Origin: Nymphaea colorata
Taxonomy: Eukaryota > Streptophyta > Magnoliopsida > Nymphaeales > Nymphaeaceae
DNA: 64,000 bases
Assembly (NCBI RefSeq): GCF_008831285.2
Contig: NC_045145.1
Location: forward strand, 11,532,802-11,596,801
Reading direction: 5' to 3'
Made by a program: the position numbers and the translations under genes
Shown here: positions 9,662-21,165 of the stretch, piece after piece
Numbering within the stretch: position 1 is the first letter of the stretch
Layout: each line of letters starts with the position of its first letter
The notes under the pieces: model-generated
Seen by the model: only the letters and a program-made list of their open reading frames with translations
Database searches by the model: none
What the model was told of the DNA's origin: nothing

Positions 9662-9917
9662 TACCGCGTGTGTGGTTTTTTGCTCTGTGATCGTGCGTTT
9701 CCGTTGTTTCCGCTGATGCTCGTCTCCCACTGCCGCCGCCAGTTCTAGCCTCGTCGTCGCTATCGCCGTTTGTTCCAGCGCCGTCGCCGGCGTCAGTTCT
9801 ACTGCAGCCGCTCGTCCCAGCGCCCGCCGTCGCCATCGCCGCCAGTGTTTTCTCCGCCTCCGCTGCCTCTTGTTTGTCGTCTCTGGTGCTGGGTACTGCT
9901 TTTCTTGGGTGATTGTT

Positions 9918-10580
9918 ATGGCCGAAGCGATGACTCCCAAGATCGATGATGCCCTAGACACGGGCAGCAATACCAAGAGCGAGAACTTGCCTGTTCAAGT
10001 CACCTCTATCCGGCTGAACAAGGACAACTATCTCTCTTGGTCTGCTGCCCTAGAAATCGGGATAACCAGTCGTGGTCGCCTGTCATATATTACTGGGGAG
10101 AAGCCTGCACCTTCTAAAACCGATCCGCGATGGGCGACTTGGGCGTTGGAAGATAGTCAGGTTAAAGTATGGATTATTATCTCTGTTTCTGCAGATATTC
10201 AGCCTTTGATCTTGCGTAAATCGACTGCATACGACATGTGGACTATGCTTGCTCGGATGTATGGCCGTAAGAAGAGAGTATTGCGTCCATACCAAATCAA
10301 ACGCAACATCTACGCTCTTAAACATGGTGACCTGTCTATTGCCTCTTACTTTGCAGCCCTGAAGACTAAATGGGAGGAACTAGACTACCATGTGAATGAT
10401 GACTGGCATTGTGGTTCGGATCATGCCTTGTACTGGGATAAGGAATGGATGGACAGGACTTTTATTTTCCTTGGAGGCTTACGTGATGAATTTGAACCTA
10501 TTAGGAGCCAAATTCTTAACTGTGACGAGATCCCCGGGATTGAAGAGGTGTATGCTCGTGTGGAATCTGAGGAACAATGA
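9918..10580 (+). pseudogene. Copia gag region, cut off by a stop codon
   Basis: The likely start is the ATG at 9918 (MAEAMTPKIDDALD); an upstream in-frame ATG at 9870 would add a hydrophobic non-gag stretch. The sequence then carries the copia gag landmarks LNKDNYLSWSAALEIGI and a UBN2-like region around YDMWTMLARMYG, with a LGGLRDEFEPIRSQIL segment near the end. The frame stops at TGA 10578-10580, but the following codons continue in the same frame into the zinc knuckle. The stop therefore looks like a point mutation within gag-pol and not a natural gene end. Confidence 0.85.
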
Positions 10581-13500
10581 CGCCAAGTGATGCACATTGA
10601 CTCCAGTCAGGGAAGTTCTCCGTCAGCCTTTGTTAGTCGTGCTTCAAGGATTGGACAGCGCCCTGCTCGACGGTGTAGCCATTGCAACAAATTGGGACAT
10701 TCTGTTGATTTTTGTTGGGATCTTCATCCAGAGAAGCGTCTTGTCCGGGGTCGTCCCCCTCCTAGTCGGCGGAGTCCTTCTGTGCCTGAGCAGAGTGGTT
10801 CGTCAAATGTTGCCAAATCGAAGCTCTCTTCCGATCAACTCAAAGAACTGCAAGCTTATATCAGCCGACTGTCTACTACTCAGGAGGATGCCTCTACGTC
10901 TAAGGGGGCTAAGTTAGCCCAAGCTCTTGTTGCCACTAGTGATCAAGGTAATTCCTCACATGGTGATTGGATTGTTGACAGTGGCGCTACGCATCATATG
11001 ACAAGGGACCCTACGATGTTCCAAGAATACAAATTGTCTTCTGGGCAGCAACGTGTGTCTATGGCTGATGGCTCTTCTATCTCTGTTGCTGGGAAAGGGA
11101 GTTTGTCCTTGTTCAATAAATATTGTCTTCATAATGCTCTTCATGTTCCCAATATCCCTGTGAATTTGTTGTCTGTCAGCAGTATTACCAAGGAACTAAA
11201 TTGTAATCTGATTTTTTCTGCTGATCGATGTTTCCTGCAGGACTTGGTGACGGGGCAGAAGATTGGGATTGGTTCGGCTACTGATGGACTCTACAGACTG
11301 CCTGTGCAGGTTGCGTCTGCGCTTATTTCAGCCACTAGTGGACAGTTGTCAGGCGCGGAAGACAGATCTACTATTATGCGATGGCACGAGCGGCTTGGTC
11401 ATCTTCCCTTTCAGTTGATTAAGAAGTTGTTTCCTAGTTTGTTTCATTCTATGTCCATGGACTCATTCACCTGTGAAGTGTGTCAGTTGGCTAAACATGT
11501 TAGGGCCTCGTACCCTATTTCATTCAATAAAACCACTCGTCCATTTGCTTTGGTTCATTATGATGTTTGGGGTCCTTCGGGAGTACCCACTTGTCGTGGT
11601 TTCCACTACTTTATGACTCTTATTGATGATTACTCCCGTTGTACGTTCGTGTACCTGTTGAAAGAACGTAGTGAAGTTCTCGTTATTGTCAAAAACTTTG
11701 TGGCTTTTGTTGAGACTCAGTTTCAGACCTCTGTCCAAGCTTTTCGCACTGATAATGCTAGAGAGTATGTCTCTCAATCCCTAGATGATTTCTTGAAGAG
11801 CAAGGGTATTGTTCATGAAACGTCCTGCAGTTACACACCTCCCCAAAACGGCGTGGCTGAACGAAAGAATCGCCATTTACTAGATGTTACCCGGGCTATT
11901 ATGTTCCATCGACGGGTTCCTAAGCGCTATTGGGGTGATGCACTTCTCACTAGTGCCCACCTTATTAACCGTATGCCTACCCGTGTGTTGCAGGGTCATT
12001 CCCCGTATTCCATGCTTTGGCCGACTCAGAATCCCTGGCCTCTTACTCCTCGGGTGTTCGGGTGTGTATGTTTTGTTCATGACCATAGTCCCACTCTTAA
12101 GAAACTTGACCCTCGGTCTATCAAGGCTGTCTTCCTGGGGTATTCCTCCACTCAGAAGGGATACAAATGTGTTGATCCTACCACTTCTGAAGTCTATGTC
12201 TCCCGGGATGTTACTTTTCATGAACATGAGGCATACTTTCATGGGAATCCTCTTCAGGGGGAGTGTCTAGGGAACAGTAGTGAAGAGTATTCCTCAAATC
12301 AGTTGATTCAGTTTATGGATTTCTTGGACTACAAGGCTAGTGACAGTGTGGCAGCCACAGTCAGAGATGATAAAGACAGTCACATGGATGGGGGCCGTGC
12401 TGATAATCAGCCTACAGCCCGTGATCACTTGTTTGGCAAGGTGTACGAAAGGAAGAAGACTGATGTGGTTGAAAATGTTGGTGTAACCAATTCCAATCCT
12501 GCGAGTTCCCTGGATGACCCAAGTCTGATCAATGAAGAGCTTCCTATAGCCGTACGCAAGGGCACCAGGTCTTGTACCTCTCATCCTATTCAGAGATTTG
12601 TCTCTTATGCGAAACTAAGTAAGAATTACAAATGCTTTATTACATCATTGTCTAAGTCTGTTATCCCCAGGTGTGTGGAAGATGCTAGAGAGGATCCTAA
12701 ATGGCTACAGGCCATGACAGAGGAGATGGATGCCTTGGCGAAGAATGACACTTGGGAAGTTGTTGATATTCCCAAGGGGACTCATTTAGTTGGTTCCAAG
12801 TGGGTGTTCAATGTGAAGTACAAACCAGATGGTACTGTGGAAAGGTATAAAGCTCGCCTTGTTGCAAAGGGGTTTAGCCAGAAATATGGTATTGATTATT
12901 TTGAAACTTTTGCTCCTGTTGCCAAACTAAAAATTGTGAGGGTTATCTTAGCTCGTGTCGTGCAAAAGAAGTGGAGTATGGATCAGCTTGATGTCAAGAA
13001 TGCATTCTTGAACGGCCATCTAGAAGAAGAGGTATACATGAGCATGCCTCCTGGATATGTTGAAAGCGGGAAATGCTGTCATCTCAAGAAAGCCTTGTAT
13101 GGATTAAAGCAGTCCCCTAGAGCATGGTTTGAAAGACTGAGGATAGTGATGAAGACTAATGGATACAAACAGGGGAATGGTGATCATACCCTTTTCATTA
13201 AGCAGAGAGATGGCCTGGTGAGTCTCCTTCTTGTGTATGTTGATGGTATGATAGTCACAGGTGACGATGAAGAAGAGAAAAAGAAGATGAAGGAGAGGTT
13301 AGCTACCGAATTTGATCTTAAAGATTTGGGTAAACTAAGGTACTTTCTGGGGATAGAGATTGCTCGGTCAGAGACGGGGCTGGTTATGAGCCAAAGGAAA
13401 TACACTTTGGATCTGTTAAAGGAGACAGGTAAACTTGGATGTAGGCCCTTTCTAACTCCAATGGAGTCTGGCACAAGGATAAGCATCAAAACTGGCACAA

Positions 13501-13913
13501 TCTTAGATGAGGAAGGAAAAGGGAGGTATCAGCGGCTAGTCGGTAAGCTTATCTATCTTACTCTTACTCGCCCTGATATTACATATGCTGTGAGTGTATT
13601 AAGTCAATTTATGCATGCTCCTACTGATTGTCATTGGAAGAGTGCAGAAAGAGTGTTGGGGTACCTAAAGAATGACCCAGGGAAAGGATTACTGTATACT
13701 CAGCAAGATCAACTCAACATTGAAGGATACTCTGATGCAGACTGGGCAGGATGCACAGATACTAGAAGGTCTACCACAGGGTACTGCATATTTCTTGGGG
13801 GTAACCTGGTGGTATGGAGGAGTAAAAGACAGGAAGTCTGTTCCAGGTCCAGTGCTGAGGCTGAATACAGGGCTGTTGCTATGGGGGTTACAGATGGCTC
13901 AAAATTCTTCTAG
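10581..13913 (+). pseudogene. Copia pol: zinc knuckle, protease, integrase, RT, RNase H
   Basis: The frame is open for about 1,110 codons. Numbering from the codon at 10587, a CX2CX4HX4C knuckle (CSHCNKLGHSVDFC) lies near residue 30 and the protease DSGATHHM near 130. The GAG-pre-integrase and integrase core follow (HYDVWGPS, FRTDNAREY, NGVAERKN), then reverse transcriptase from WEVVDIPKGTHLVGSKWV, and RNase H with YSDADWAGCTDTRRSTTGYC. The RT active-site motif reads YVDG at 13236-13247, where copia elements normally have YVDD. The frame ends early at 13911-13913 through a shift of one base a few codons before. Confidence 0.92.
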
Positions 13914-14197
13914 CAGATATTGGGGTTAAAATGGAAGAGAAGATGAGGATGTATTGTGACAACAAGTCTGCGATTAACCTGGCAAATAATCCAGTCCTGC
14001 ATGACAGAACCAAACATGTGGAGATAGATCGTCACTTCATACGGGAACGCATAGACGCAAAAGAGTTGATCCTGCCTTATATGAAGTCTGAAGATCAAGT
14101 TGCAGATGTCTTAACTAAATACTTATGTACATCTCAATTTGAAAAGAATGTTAGCAAGCTTGGCATGTTCAACATGTATGCCAAGCTTGAGGGGGAG
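13914..14197 (+). pseudogene. Copia RNase H C-terminal tail, frameshifted, and purine tract
   Basis: A second frame resumes at once with LADIGVKMEEKMRMYCDNKS, then HDRTKHVEIDRHFIRERID and ADVLTKYL, the conserved end of the copia RNase H. Terminal codons (KLEGEC) run into the purine tract GAGGGGGAG directly before the 3' LTR. The break from the main frame is a single-base change in length near 13897. Confidence 0.88.
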
Positions 14198-14485
14198 TGT
14201 TAGAATCTATTGTAATAGGGAACCGGGTCCATGTATGGACCCGGTCCCATGGGAGCGGGTACCGAGGCTGGCTCGGTACCCTAGGCGGGTCTTTCTATCT
14301 CTCCCTCTTATATTCTCCACTTAAGTGTAATTGTTGATTAAGTTGGAATAACATTTTCTCTCTCCTAGGGTTGCGGTTGTGCCCCTAGGTTAGAGCTTTT
14401 CCGTGGTTTTTCACCTCTCTTTGAGGTTTTCCACGTATATCGTGTGCTTCTTCTCTTTTTCTCTTTCTTGTTACGTGTTTCTACA
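14198..14485 (+). repeat. Copia element 3' LTR (288 bp)
   Basis: The LTR starts TGTTAGAATC and ends TTTCTACA. It keeps the two inverted repeats of the 5' copy, with a changed loop in the first (TGTA instead of GATA). CCCAC follows at 14486-14490, completing the target duplication. Confidence 0.93.
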
Positions 14486-14490
14486 CCCAC

Positions 14491-15254
14491 CATGAACTGT
14501 TGTTTTACTGAAGTGTGTGGGAGGATGTAACATACCTGTTTGACATTGTGAATGCTGCCATGCTTGACCGTGATTGTGAAAGAAAGGAAGAAATTCTTTG
14601 AAGAAACACCCCTGCTCGGAAGAATGAGCATCGTTGTTGTGTTCCTAATTGGTCCCCATGCATTAAAGGAATAGCTTCCATACTCACAATAGCGATGCCA
14701 CGAAAGCTCAAAATGATGACTGATGGCTTCAAGAATTGGGGTGTTGAAACCGTGAGTTCCATTTTTCTAAGGCAAAAGCTTCTCTGATTTGGGGTCATTT
14801 CCATAGCCTTGAGTGGTGTAGGAGCTTCTATCTTACGCCACGCTACCCAACCTCCTATTTAAGGAACTGAGATGCAACGCCAACATATTGATTTGTGTCC
14901 TTAAATGCAGGACTACTAGGGTTTCCACAATTAATGGCTGCATCACTTGGCAAATCTAATGGTTTTGTGATCCTACAGAGATATGGCAGACTCTTCTTGT
15001 GCGAGGCCATACCTATCACAGAAATGGGGTTTTTCACATTCGAGTCATCCACAGTCATCAACATGAATCTTTGAACCTTCTATCATAGGCTGTCAACAAT
15101 GGGTGCTGGTTTGGTGGTGGCGAACAGTACCGATAAGTGTGATTCACAAATTCTTCCATTGCTAACAACCGATCCAGTTCTAAGGACTTCAGCATAAAAT
15201 CCAGCTTTGTAAAGGTTGCCGTGGTTCGATCCCAAGGGGGTTTTTTCTTCTGCC
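14491..15254 (-). other. Unrecognised degraded coding-like block, part 4
   Basis: The minus strand continues the block interrupted by the copia element. Frames include TPQFLKPSVIILSFRGIAIV and RICESHLSVLFATTKPAPIV, with frame changes and stops. It abuts the truncated copia integrase at about 15255-15300, which makes this a junction of two unrelated remnants or an unusual chimeric element. No family is recognised. Confidence 0.35.
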
Positions 15255-15777
15255 TCAATGTTCTCTTGTCCCAATCCATAGGTCATCTTCTTGACATCTC
15301 TTTTTTCCCAAAATAGAAGCCGTCTTTGGGTGTCCAATGACATGAACAACAGTATGGAAGGCTTCAGTCCATAAATTTATGGGCACATCTGTATTATGCA
15401 TCATACTTAATGCACTTTCAACTATGTGTCTATGCTTTCTTGCAGCAATACCATTCTGTTGTGGTGTGTGAGGGCAAGAAATCTGTCTAGTGATCTCATG
15501 ATTTAGTAAATACTTAGTAAATTCATCGGAAATGAACTTGCCCCCACCATCACATTGGAAATGCACAATATTACAAGAGTATTTGTTTTGGACCAAGGCA
15601 TGAAATTGGGTGAACAAGCGGAAAACCTCTGTTTTGCTTTTCGTAAAGTGGATCATGTGTAATGTGAATAAGAATCAATAAAAACAATATAATATTTGTT
15701 CCCGAAAGAAGAAGAAATGGGAGCAGGCCCCCAGTCACGTGAGCTACGGCACCATAATCTACAATTCTACATACCAT
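15255..15777 (-). pseudogene. Copia protease-integrase fragment (minus strand)
   Basis: The minus frames contain a protease-like VDYGAVAHVTG (the usual Ser next to the Asp is Tyr here). They also contain integrase core pieces WIHFTKSKTEVFRLF-like, FQCDGGGKFISDEF, CPHTPQQNGIAARKHRHIVE and PINLWTEAFHTVVHVI. Several frame shifts break it. The integrase stops near 15300 and no reverse transcriptase or RNase H of this element follows, so it is truncated. Confidence 0.75.
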
Positions 15778-15940
15778 AATCCTTCCTCATTTTTCTTAAG
15801 ATCGACTTTGGACAAAGTTGTCATTAAGATCTGCTGCACATCAGGAGGAACGTTTTGTGCTGCCATTGTGTTCGACATAGGTCGCCCTGCTGCCTTATTT
15901 TCATGCCTAACCTGTTTTCCTTATTTTGAGGGTTATGCCA

Positions 15941-16660
15941 ACATTCTGACTTTACATGACCTCTCTTATTGCAATAAAAACAAGTAGGTATTCTTCGTGG
16001 TACATTCGCCTGTGCATTTGTGTTTGGTGTAGGAAGAATTCCTCTCCTCGTCCTTGCCTATGAGTTCCAAACTCTAGGACGACTCCCTCGCAAAGCGTGT
16101 GGGTGCTAGTGACCAATACATTGTGACTGCCAGAAGGAGACAAGTCTTGTCGCTGTATACGATTTGCTTCATGTTGAATCAATTTTGCTTCCAAGTCTTC
16201 AAAAGAAGGATGAACACGTAACACCTCTAAAGCAGTGCAGAAAACATCAAAATCTGACCCCAATCCACTCAGAGCCTACTGTACCTTGTCCTTGTCAGTG
16301 ATTGGATGTCCTATAATGACAAGTTGATCGTTGATATTCATGTATGTACTCCAAAACTGACCGTGTTCGTCGCTTGATATCTTAGAACTACCTCTTGAGT
16401 TGCAGGAATCTCGCTTCTAATACTTGAAAATATGTAGTAGCAAGTATATCCCATAACTCAAGTATTGAAAGGTCGTCATCAACGCCTGCCAGAACTTCCT
16501 TTGATAGTGTGGCGGTAATGTATGCAACAAGAGACTGATCATGAGCCATCCATGTCTCATATTCAGGATTGGTTTCTACGATGGTTTCTTGAACTTGCCC
16601 TGCAACATTCTTCACTTCCCACATGATCCATTCTGGTGGCATAGGTGTGGTGCCATTAAG
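15941..16660 (-). pseudogene. Copia gag fragment with zinc knuckle (minus strand)
   Basis: From high to low coordinates the minus strand shows HLNGTTPMPPEWI, then WMAHDQSLVAYITATLSKEV and LWDILATTYFQVLEARFLQL, then FDVFCTALEVLRVHPSFEDL with EAKLIQHE. The zinc knuckle CFYCNKRGHVKSEC lies at 15941-15982. This is the standard order of a plant copia gag. Stops and shifts disable it. It shares its mid-gag motif with the fragment at 3399-3500. Confidence 0.8.
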
Positions 16661-16825
16661 ATGTCCATAGAGGCGATGGCTCTTGATAAAGGGAACTATT
16701 TGACGTTTTCATGTCAGTGGTATGGTTCAGTTTTTGTGAGATGAGTTGAGAGAGAAGGCTAGACGACAAGATGGTGGAGTTGAGGTTTTGATCCATATTT
16801 GGATTTTGAGGCTATACATATAAGG

Positions 16826-17172
16826 ATAGGAATTTAGGGCAGACGACTTTGGAAATTAAGGCACGATAGGTCTAGGAATTAGGCAGACGGATTGGGAACT
16901 TGGGGCTGAAATCTTATGAACTAGGATAGACTGCCTTGGAAGTTAGGGCAGACGGCTTGGGAAATTAGGGCTGAAGTTTTAGGAACTAGGATAGATTGCC
17001 TTGGAAATTAGGGGAAAAAGACAATAGTTTTGGGATTAGGGCAGAAATCAGAGATATTAGGGCAGAAACAACAGTTTTTGAGATTAGGGTAGAGATAAGA
17101 GATTAGGGCAGAAAAACAGCAGTTTTGGGATTAGGGCAGAGATAAAAAAGATTAGGGCAGAAATCGAAAACT
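16826..17172 (-). repeat. Degenerate tandem repeat in the copia leader
   Basis: Irregular repeats of a TTAGGGCAGA core occur, with longer units such as AACTAGGATAGACTGCCTTG seen twice with small changes. The block lies between the primer-binding site (17197-17213) and gag of the minus-strand copia element, which is its untranslated leader. Confidence 0.7.
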
Positions 17173-17196
17173 CTTACCGGACATTCTCAATGGAAA

Positions 17197-17472
17197 AACC
17201 TGCTTTGATATCATGTAAGATTTTGGTATATTACCACCAGATGGAGTCTCAAGAAGATACGAGAGGAAGAGAGGAGAATGAGGAGAGAAGAAAAATTATG
17301 GCCTTAGGGTGAGCACCCACCCCTTTTCATTACTTAAACTAATTGTACTTAATTGTTACAAATAAAATACACAAAAGAACAATATTACAAGTTTGCCACC
17401 ACCCATTATGTGCTGCGTGTGGTGTAAATGGGTCGGGTCGGACTTGACCTGAACCATATCTTAACGACAACA
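17197..17472 (-). mobile_element. 5' LTR and primer-binding site of the minus-strand copia element
   Basis: On the minus strand an LTR of about 259 bp runs from TGTTGTCG (upper edge 17472) to ATCTTACA (17214). TGATATCAAAGC follows at once, a diverged tRNA-Met primer-binding site (17197-17213 with flank). Position and orientation fit the gag and integrase fragments at 15255-16660. No matching 3' LTR was found, so the element has lost its lower end. Confidence 0.65.
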
Positions 17473-20400
17473 ACTATATATGGATACTATCATTATAACA
17501 TATTTACACTTCCAAATGTAATTACCCCAGTGAGAGTACAAATTTACAATTATAGACATATATTATATATATAAGAAATTAAGAGTATACTTTATTGGAA
17601 AAAATTAAGAGTATACACTATACAGTTACGCCATACAGTAAATAATGTATACATGACTGATGAGTGAGGAGTCATACAAATTTGAAATTTAGAAGAGTTT
17701 ATATGTGTAAGTTATATGCATATATTATATATTACATACGTATAACTAGAAGTTATAATGTATTATGCATATGAATATAACATGCTTACAAAGAACAAAC
17801 ATTAGCATATCTGCAATTCTACATATGATATCAGAATTCAGCCGTTCGGTGCTAAGTTGCTAACTGCTAGGAGTTAACCTTTAGGAAATGAAATATAAGT
17901 TAATAACAGGAATCTAAAAAATAACATGCTAAACGAGTAAGAAAAAAAAAGATGCTAAACTTTCAGTCTTTCACAAGTCAAATTAATAAGAAACAGCAAA
18001 AATACGACAGAACATAGAAATGAGAAAAAAAAACATGCTAAACAAGTAAGCAACTCTGTAACAGTCGCTGCAGCAAAACAAACAATTGAAAAAGTGGAAA
18101 ACATTGACAGTCAAATATTAACATTTACTGATTTAACATTTAAGTATAAAACAAAAAAATAGAAGCAGCCATAGTTGTGAGTTCACTCGTGACACTGCAA
18201 AATGAAAATAAAAGCTCAAGAGTGCAAAATCTGCAGATGGCAGAAATCAAACTAGAGAGAGCAACCACCCAACTGTGGAGAAATCTGCTGGTTGCTAGAG
18301 AAAATTAAAGGGGGTTGAGAACAGTGATATGTCGAGTGCCACTAGAGGAAACAATGGCTACCGGTTGTCGGAGACCCGTCGAGCATTGCTGCCAGCTGTT
18401 GTTCGACCCACATGCCGATTTCAGTTGTCAGAAAATTTCTTCCACCGTATGCTTGAAAGCAAGCAGTAGCACACACAAAGGAGGAGAAGGGCATCAATGG
18501 TAAACGATCATGCCCTAAACCTCTGCTTTTAACTTAAAAAATGATCTAAGAATAAAAAATATGAAAAAGGACAATAATAGCAATGATGCAGTATGCGAGT
18601 CGGGTGCGCGTCCAATATGGACAAAAAAGGTCGGGTGCGGTCAGCCGCATCCAACACTTGTTGACTTTTTGTGGGTGTGATGAGGGCCACAATCACGTTT
18701 GCACTCGGCACTCAGCTTGCAGCTTTCGTGTCACTTTTCTCCTCGCCCCTATTGTGTCATGATGCCCCTTCCAGGTTACAACTTTCATCACCGCCTTTGC
18801 GCAGCCATTGTGGCTACACGATAGAGAGTTAATGAGGATTTTAATTATTTTCTTATATAAACCTTGATTCTTATATGATACATTCTGTTTGGACATATAT
18901 CTCATACTCATTCAACAACTTCGAATCTTAATCTTTTTCTCTTGATAGTCATTTCTAGCTTGATGTAATGTGTTAAGACACATGTAGTACAAGAGATGAT
19001 CTTTCTTGTTCGAGCAACAATAAATTTCTAGCTTGATGTAATGTTTTAGACACATGTAGTACAAGGGATGATCTTTCTTGTTTGAGCAACAATCAACACT
19101 TCCAGTAGAAGAGTAAACATAATTCATACTTTACTCACATTTCAGATTCAGCTATCTTTGTACCATTGTTATAAAAGACTTTCTCGAGTTTTAAATGGCG
19201 AGGTTTTTCTTGGATGTAATACGGTGAGCTTGAAAAAAAGGAAAAACATGGTGACTATTAAGTAACTAAATTTCATCTTTCAATCAAAACGAACTCTAAT
19301 CAAGGCCCAAGAGTGGACCACATGTAGGTTCAGCCCCATTGAAAGAATGAGAATTTAATTTTCTAAAAAAATTACTTTCCTGTGTTGGATCTATTCAACT
19401 CCTCCCATCAAAACAGTCTTTATTTGAATTTAAGAAAAAACCCCCAAACATATGTGTCTTCTAGTCCCCTTCATTCTAAACAAAGGAATGCCACTACCTT
19501 AAAAATCTCATGCAAAATCAGCTACAATTGAGTTCCCTTCCACGAATTAACAAAATTGCCATGTAAGTTACTAATCCAAGAAAAAAAACTAATACTTGAA
19601 TGTGAAAATCAAAAACCTCACTGTACTTTACCTCACTGCTGCCTGTTTCTCCCTTCTTAACCTCTCCTGTCAACTCACCTCTTCCCTCTCCTTCTTCTTG
19701 CCCCCCTTGTTCTCTCTAGGTCTCCCCCCTGTCTCTTGCAAACAGAGAAGAGAGAAAGGGGCAGTAGGGCTCGATAAGCCCTCCCCTCTTGCAAATTTAC
19801 CAAATCGACCCTTGAAAAATGCAAAATTTTCAATAACACTCCCTTGACTTTCAAATTTTCCCAAAGCAGCCCTTTTTAAGAAAACGGGCATACCATAATT
19901 CTCAGGTTTAACAAAAACTGTACAAAGATAACTCCGCCTGATTTATTTTTTGCACTTGCTTCCATTAACATGAATTTTGGTTGTCCCATTTCTTCTTGAT
20001 TTCATGTGAACCTTGGCAGAAAAGTAAAATGCTTTCTATTGTTAGGAAAATCTTGAAAATGTGACTTTTGTATTTCAGATTTGCAAGGAAAGGTGAAAAG
20101 TAAAAATCTGGCCATTTCCTATATCTATTAGTTGTGAAGTGCACTGCCTGGGGTACCATGTTGGGCAATGGCACCTGGTGCATTGTGTGCCCACTGAAAA
20201 ATGGCTAATTACAACAATATTCAGGAAATGAAAAGAAAACTCTGGCTTTTTTTCTGGAAGGATGGGTTACTGATTTAAGAAAAAATGAAAATAAAAACTT
20301 AAAAAGCTGGTGATTCTCATTGTGTTGCACATTGAGGGTGTCATATGTGTGGAGAAATGGTTGTCTTGACCAATTGTTATATTTGCGAATGCTCAGATTG

Positions 20401-20985
20401 CTCTGATCATTCTGGAAATGCATACACATGCACATACATTTCTTCTAATATTTATGGGTGAATCAACAAGGTATTTGTTCATGTTCCTACTGCAAATGAC
20501 CTGCTTAATGTTAAGCAGGAAATTCTTTTGTCAATCTTTTATGGGTTGGACCATTGGACCAATTTTTCTGACGTTTCTTTTTCTATTAGGCTGGTTAGTG
20601 TTACTTCTGTTCTGGCAAGCCTCCTACAGCTTTATCTCCTGACCTATATGAAGTATGCCTTTCTTTAATCACAAAATGTTCCTTTTTCATTTTTCTTTCT
20701 GCAACTTTTCCATGGTATTGCAAGCTAACATTAGTTGAATATCAGATGGTTTCCATTGTAGGCCTGTTTACCCATTTAAGCATATATGGTAAACGTGTAA
20801 CTTTCTTGTTAGGTAAAAGTTTGGATCTATCAGATGGTTGACTCCTTTGGTCATTTGGTTATTTATCTCATTCATTGTCGTTCTCTTTTATGGTTAACTA
20901 CTTCCTTCTTTCCGAGGACTGCTGCTTCTTTTACTTATTTCATTATTTTAGTACAGATTGAGTCAAGGTCTTGTTTGTGTTGCAG
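17473..20985 (+). other. 3' part of the giant intron without recognised elements
   Basis: This is AT-rich sequence. A tandem duplication of about 70 bp lies at 18951-19091 and short A-runs occur near 17940-18030. Small frames on either strand (for example 19596-19847) have no recognisable content. The T-rich stretch before 20985 provides the polypyrimidine tract of the splice acceptor. Confidence 0.5.
18951..19091. repeat. Tandem duplication, ~70 bp x 2
   Basis: Copies at 18951-19020 and 19024-19091 share CTAGCTTGATGTAATG, ACACATGTAGTACAAG and GATGATCTTTCTTGTT. They differ by a few substitutions and a small deletion, so the duplication is not very recent. Confidence 0.85.
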
Positions 20986-21089
20986 AAACTGCATTAAAAC
21001 TTGATTCTTTGGTTGGTGATATTGAAGACACAGTTTCTTCCTCCATGACAGTTAACCTTCAGAAGCCTTTTCATGGCAATAAATCTGAA
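20986..21089 (+). CDS. MAG2: MAG2 (RINT1-like), internal exon
   Basis: The first two bases complete the Glu codon begun at 787. The exon then reads TALKLDSLVGDIEDTVSSSM and TVNLQKPFHGNKSE. ETALKLD.LVGDIED is conserved in plant MAG2 directly after the VRAYA of the previous exon. The acceptor is TGTGTTGCAG at 20985 and the donor GAA/GTAAGA at 21089/21090 is phase 0. The exon is undamaged. Confidence 0.87.
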
Positions 21090-21165
21090 GTAAGATAATC
21101 CACAAGACTTGAATTTTGGCTGTTTATAGCTTTATTTATTTGGACATAATTCTTCTTGATTGCAG
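21090..21165 (+). other. Short intron of MAG2 (76 bp)
   Basis: GTAAGA donor, T-rich body, TTGATTGCAG acceptor. It has the size of an ordinary small plant intron and holds nothing else. Confidence 0.85.

Larger units (their letters stand above)
9362..14485 (+). mobile_element. Ty1/copia retrotransposon with both LTRs, defective (5124 bp)
   Basis: The element has two 288-bp LTRs, a tRNA-Met primer-binding site, gag-pol coding sequence in copia order (gag, protease, integrase, reverse transcriptase, RNase H), a purine tract and a CCCAC target duplication. It is disabled by a stop between gag and pol, a frameshift near the end, and a changed reverse transcriptase active-site residue. It lies in the sense orientation inside the giant MAG2 intron and interrupts an older minus-strand block. 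LTR divergence implies an insertion that is neither fresh nor ancient. Confidence 0.93.
788..20985 (+). other. Giant TE-filled intron of MAG2 (~20.2 kb)
   Basis: The donor is GCAG/GTTCTT at 787/788 and the acceptor is TTGTGTTGCAG at 20985. Both flanking exons encode adjacent segments of the conserved MAG2 N terminus, so the interval must be an intron unless the gene is broken. It holds at least five independent transposon insertions in both orientations, several of them nested. Without the recognised elements about half of the intron remains as unique or unrecognised sequence. The exons show no damage, so the gene probably still splices across the interval. Confidence 0.75.
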
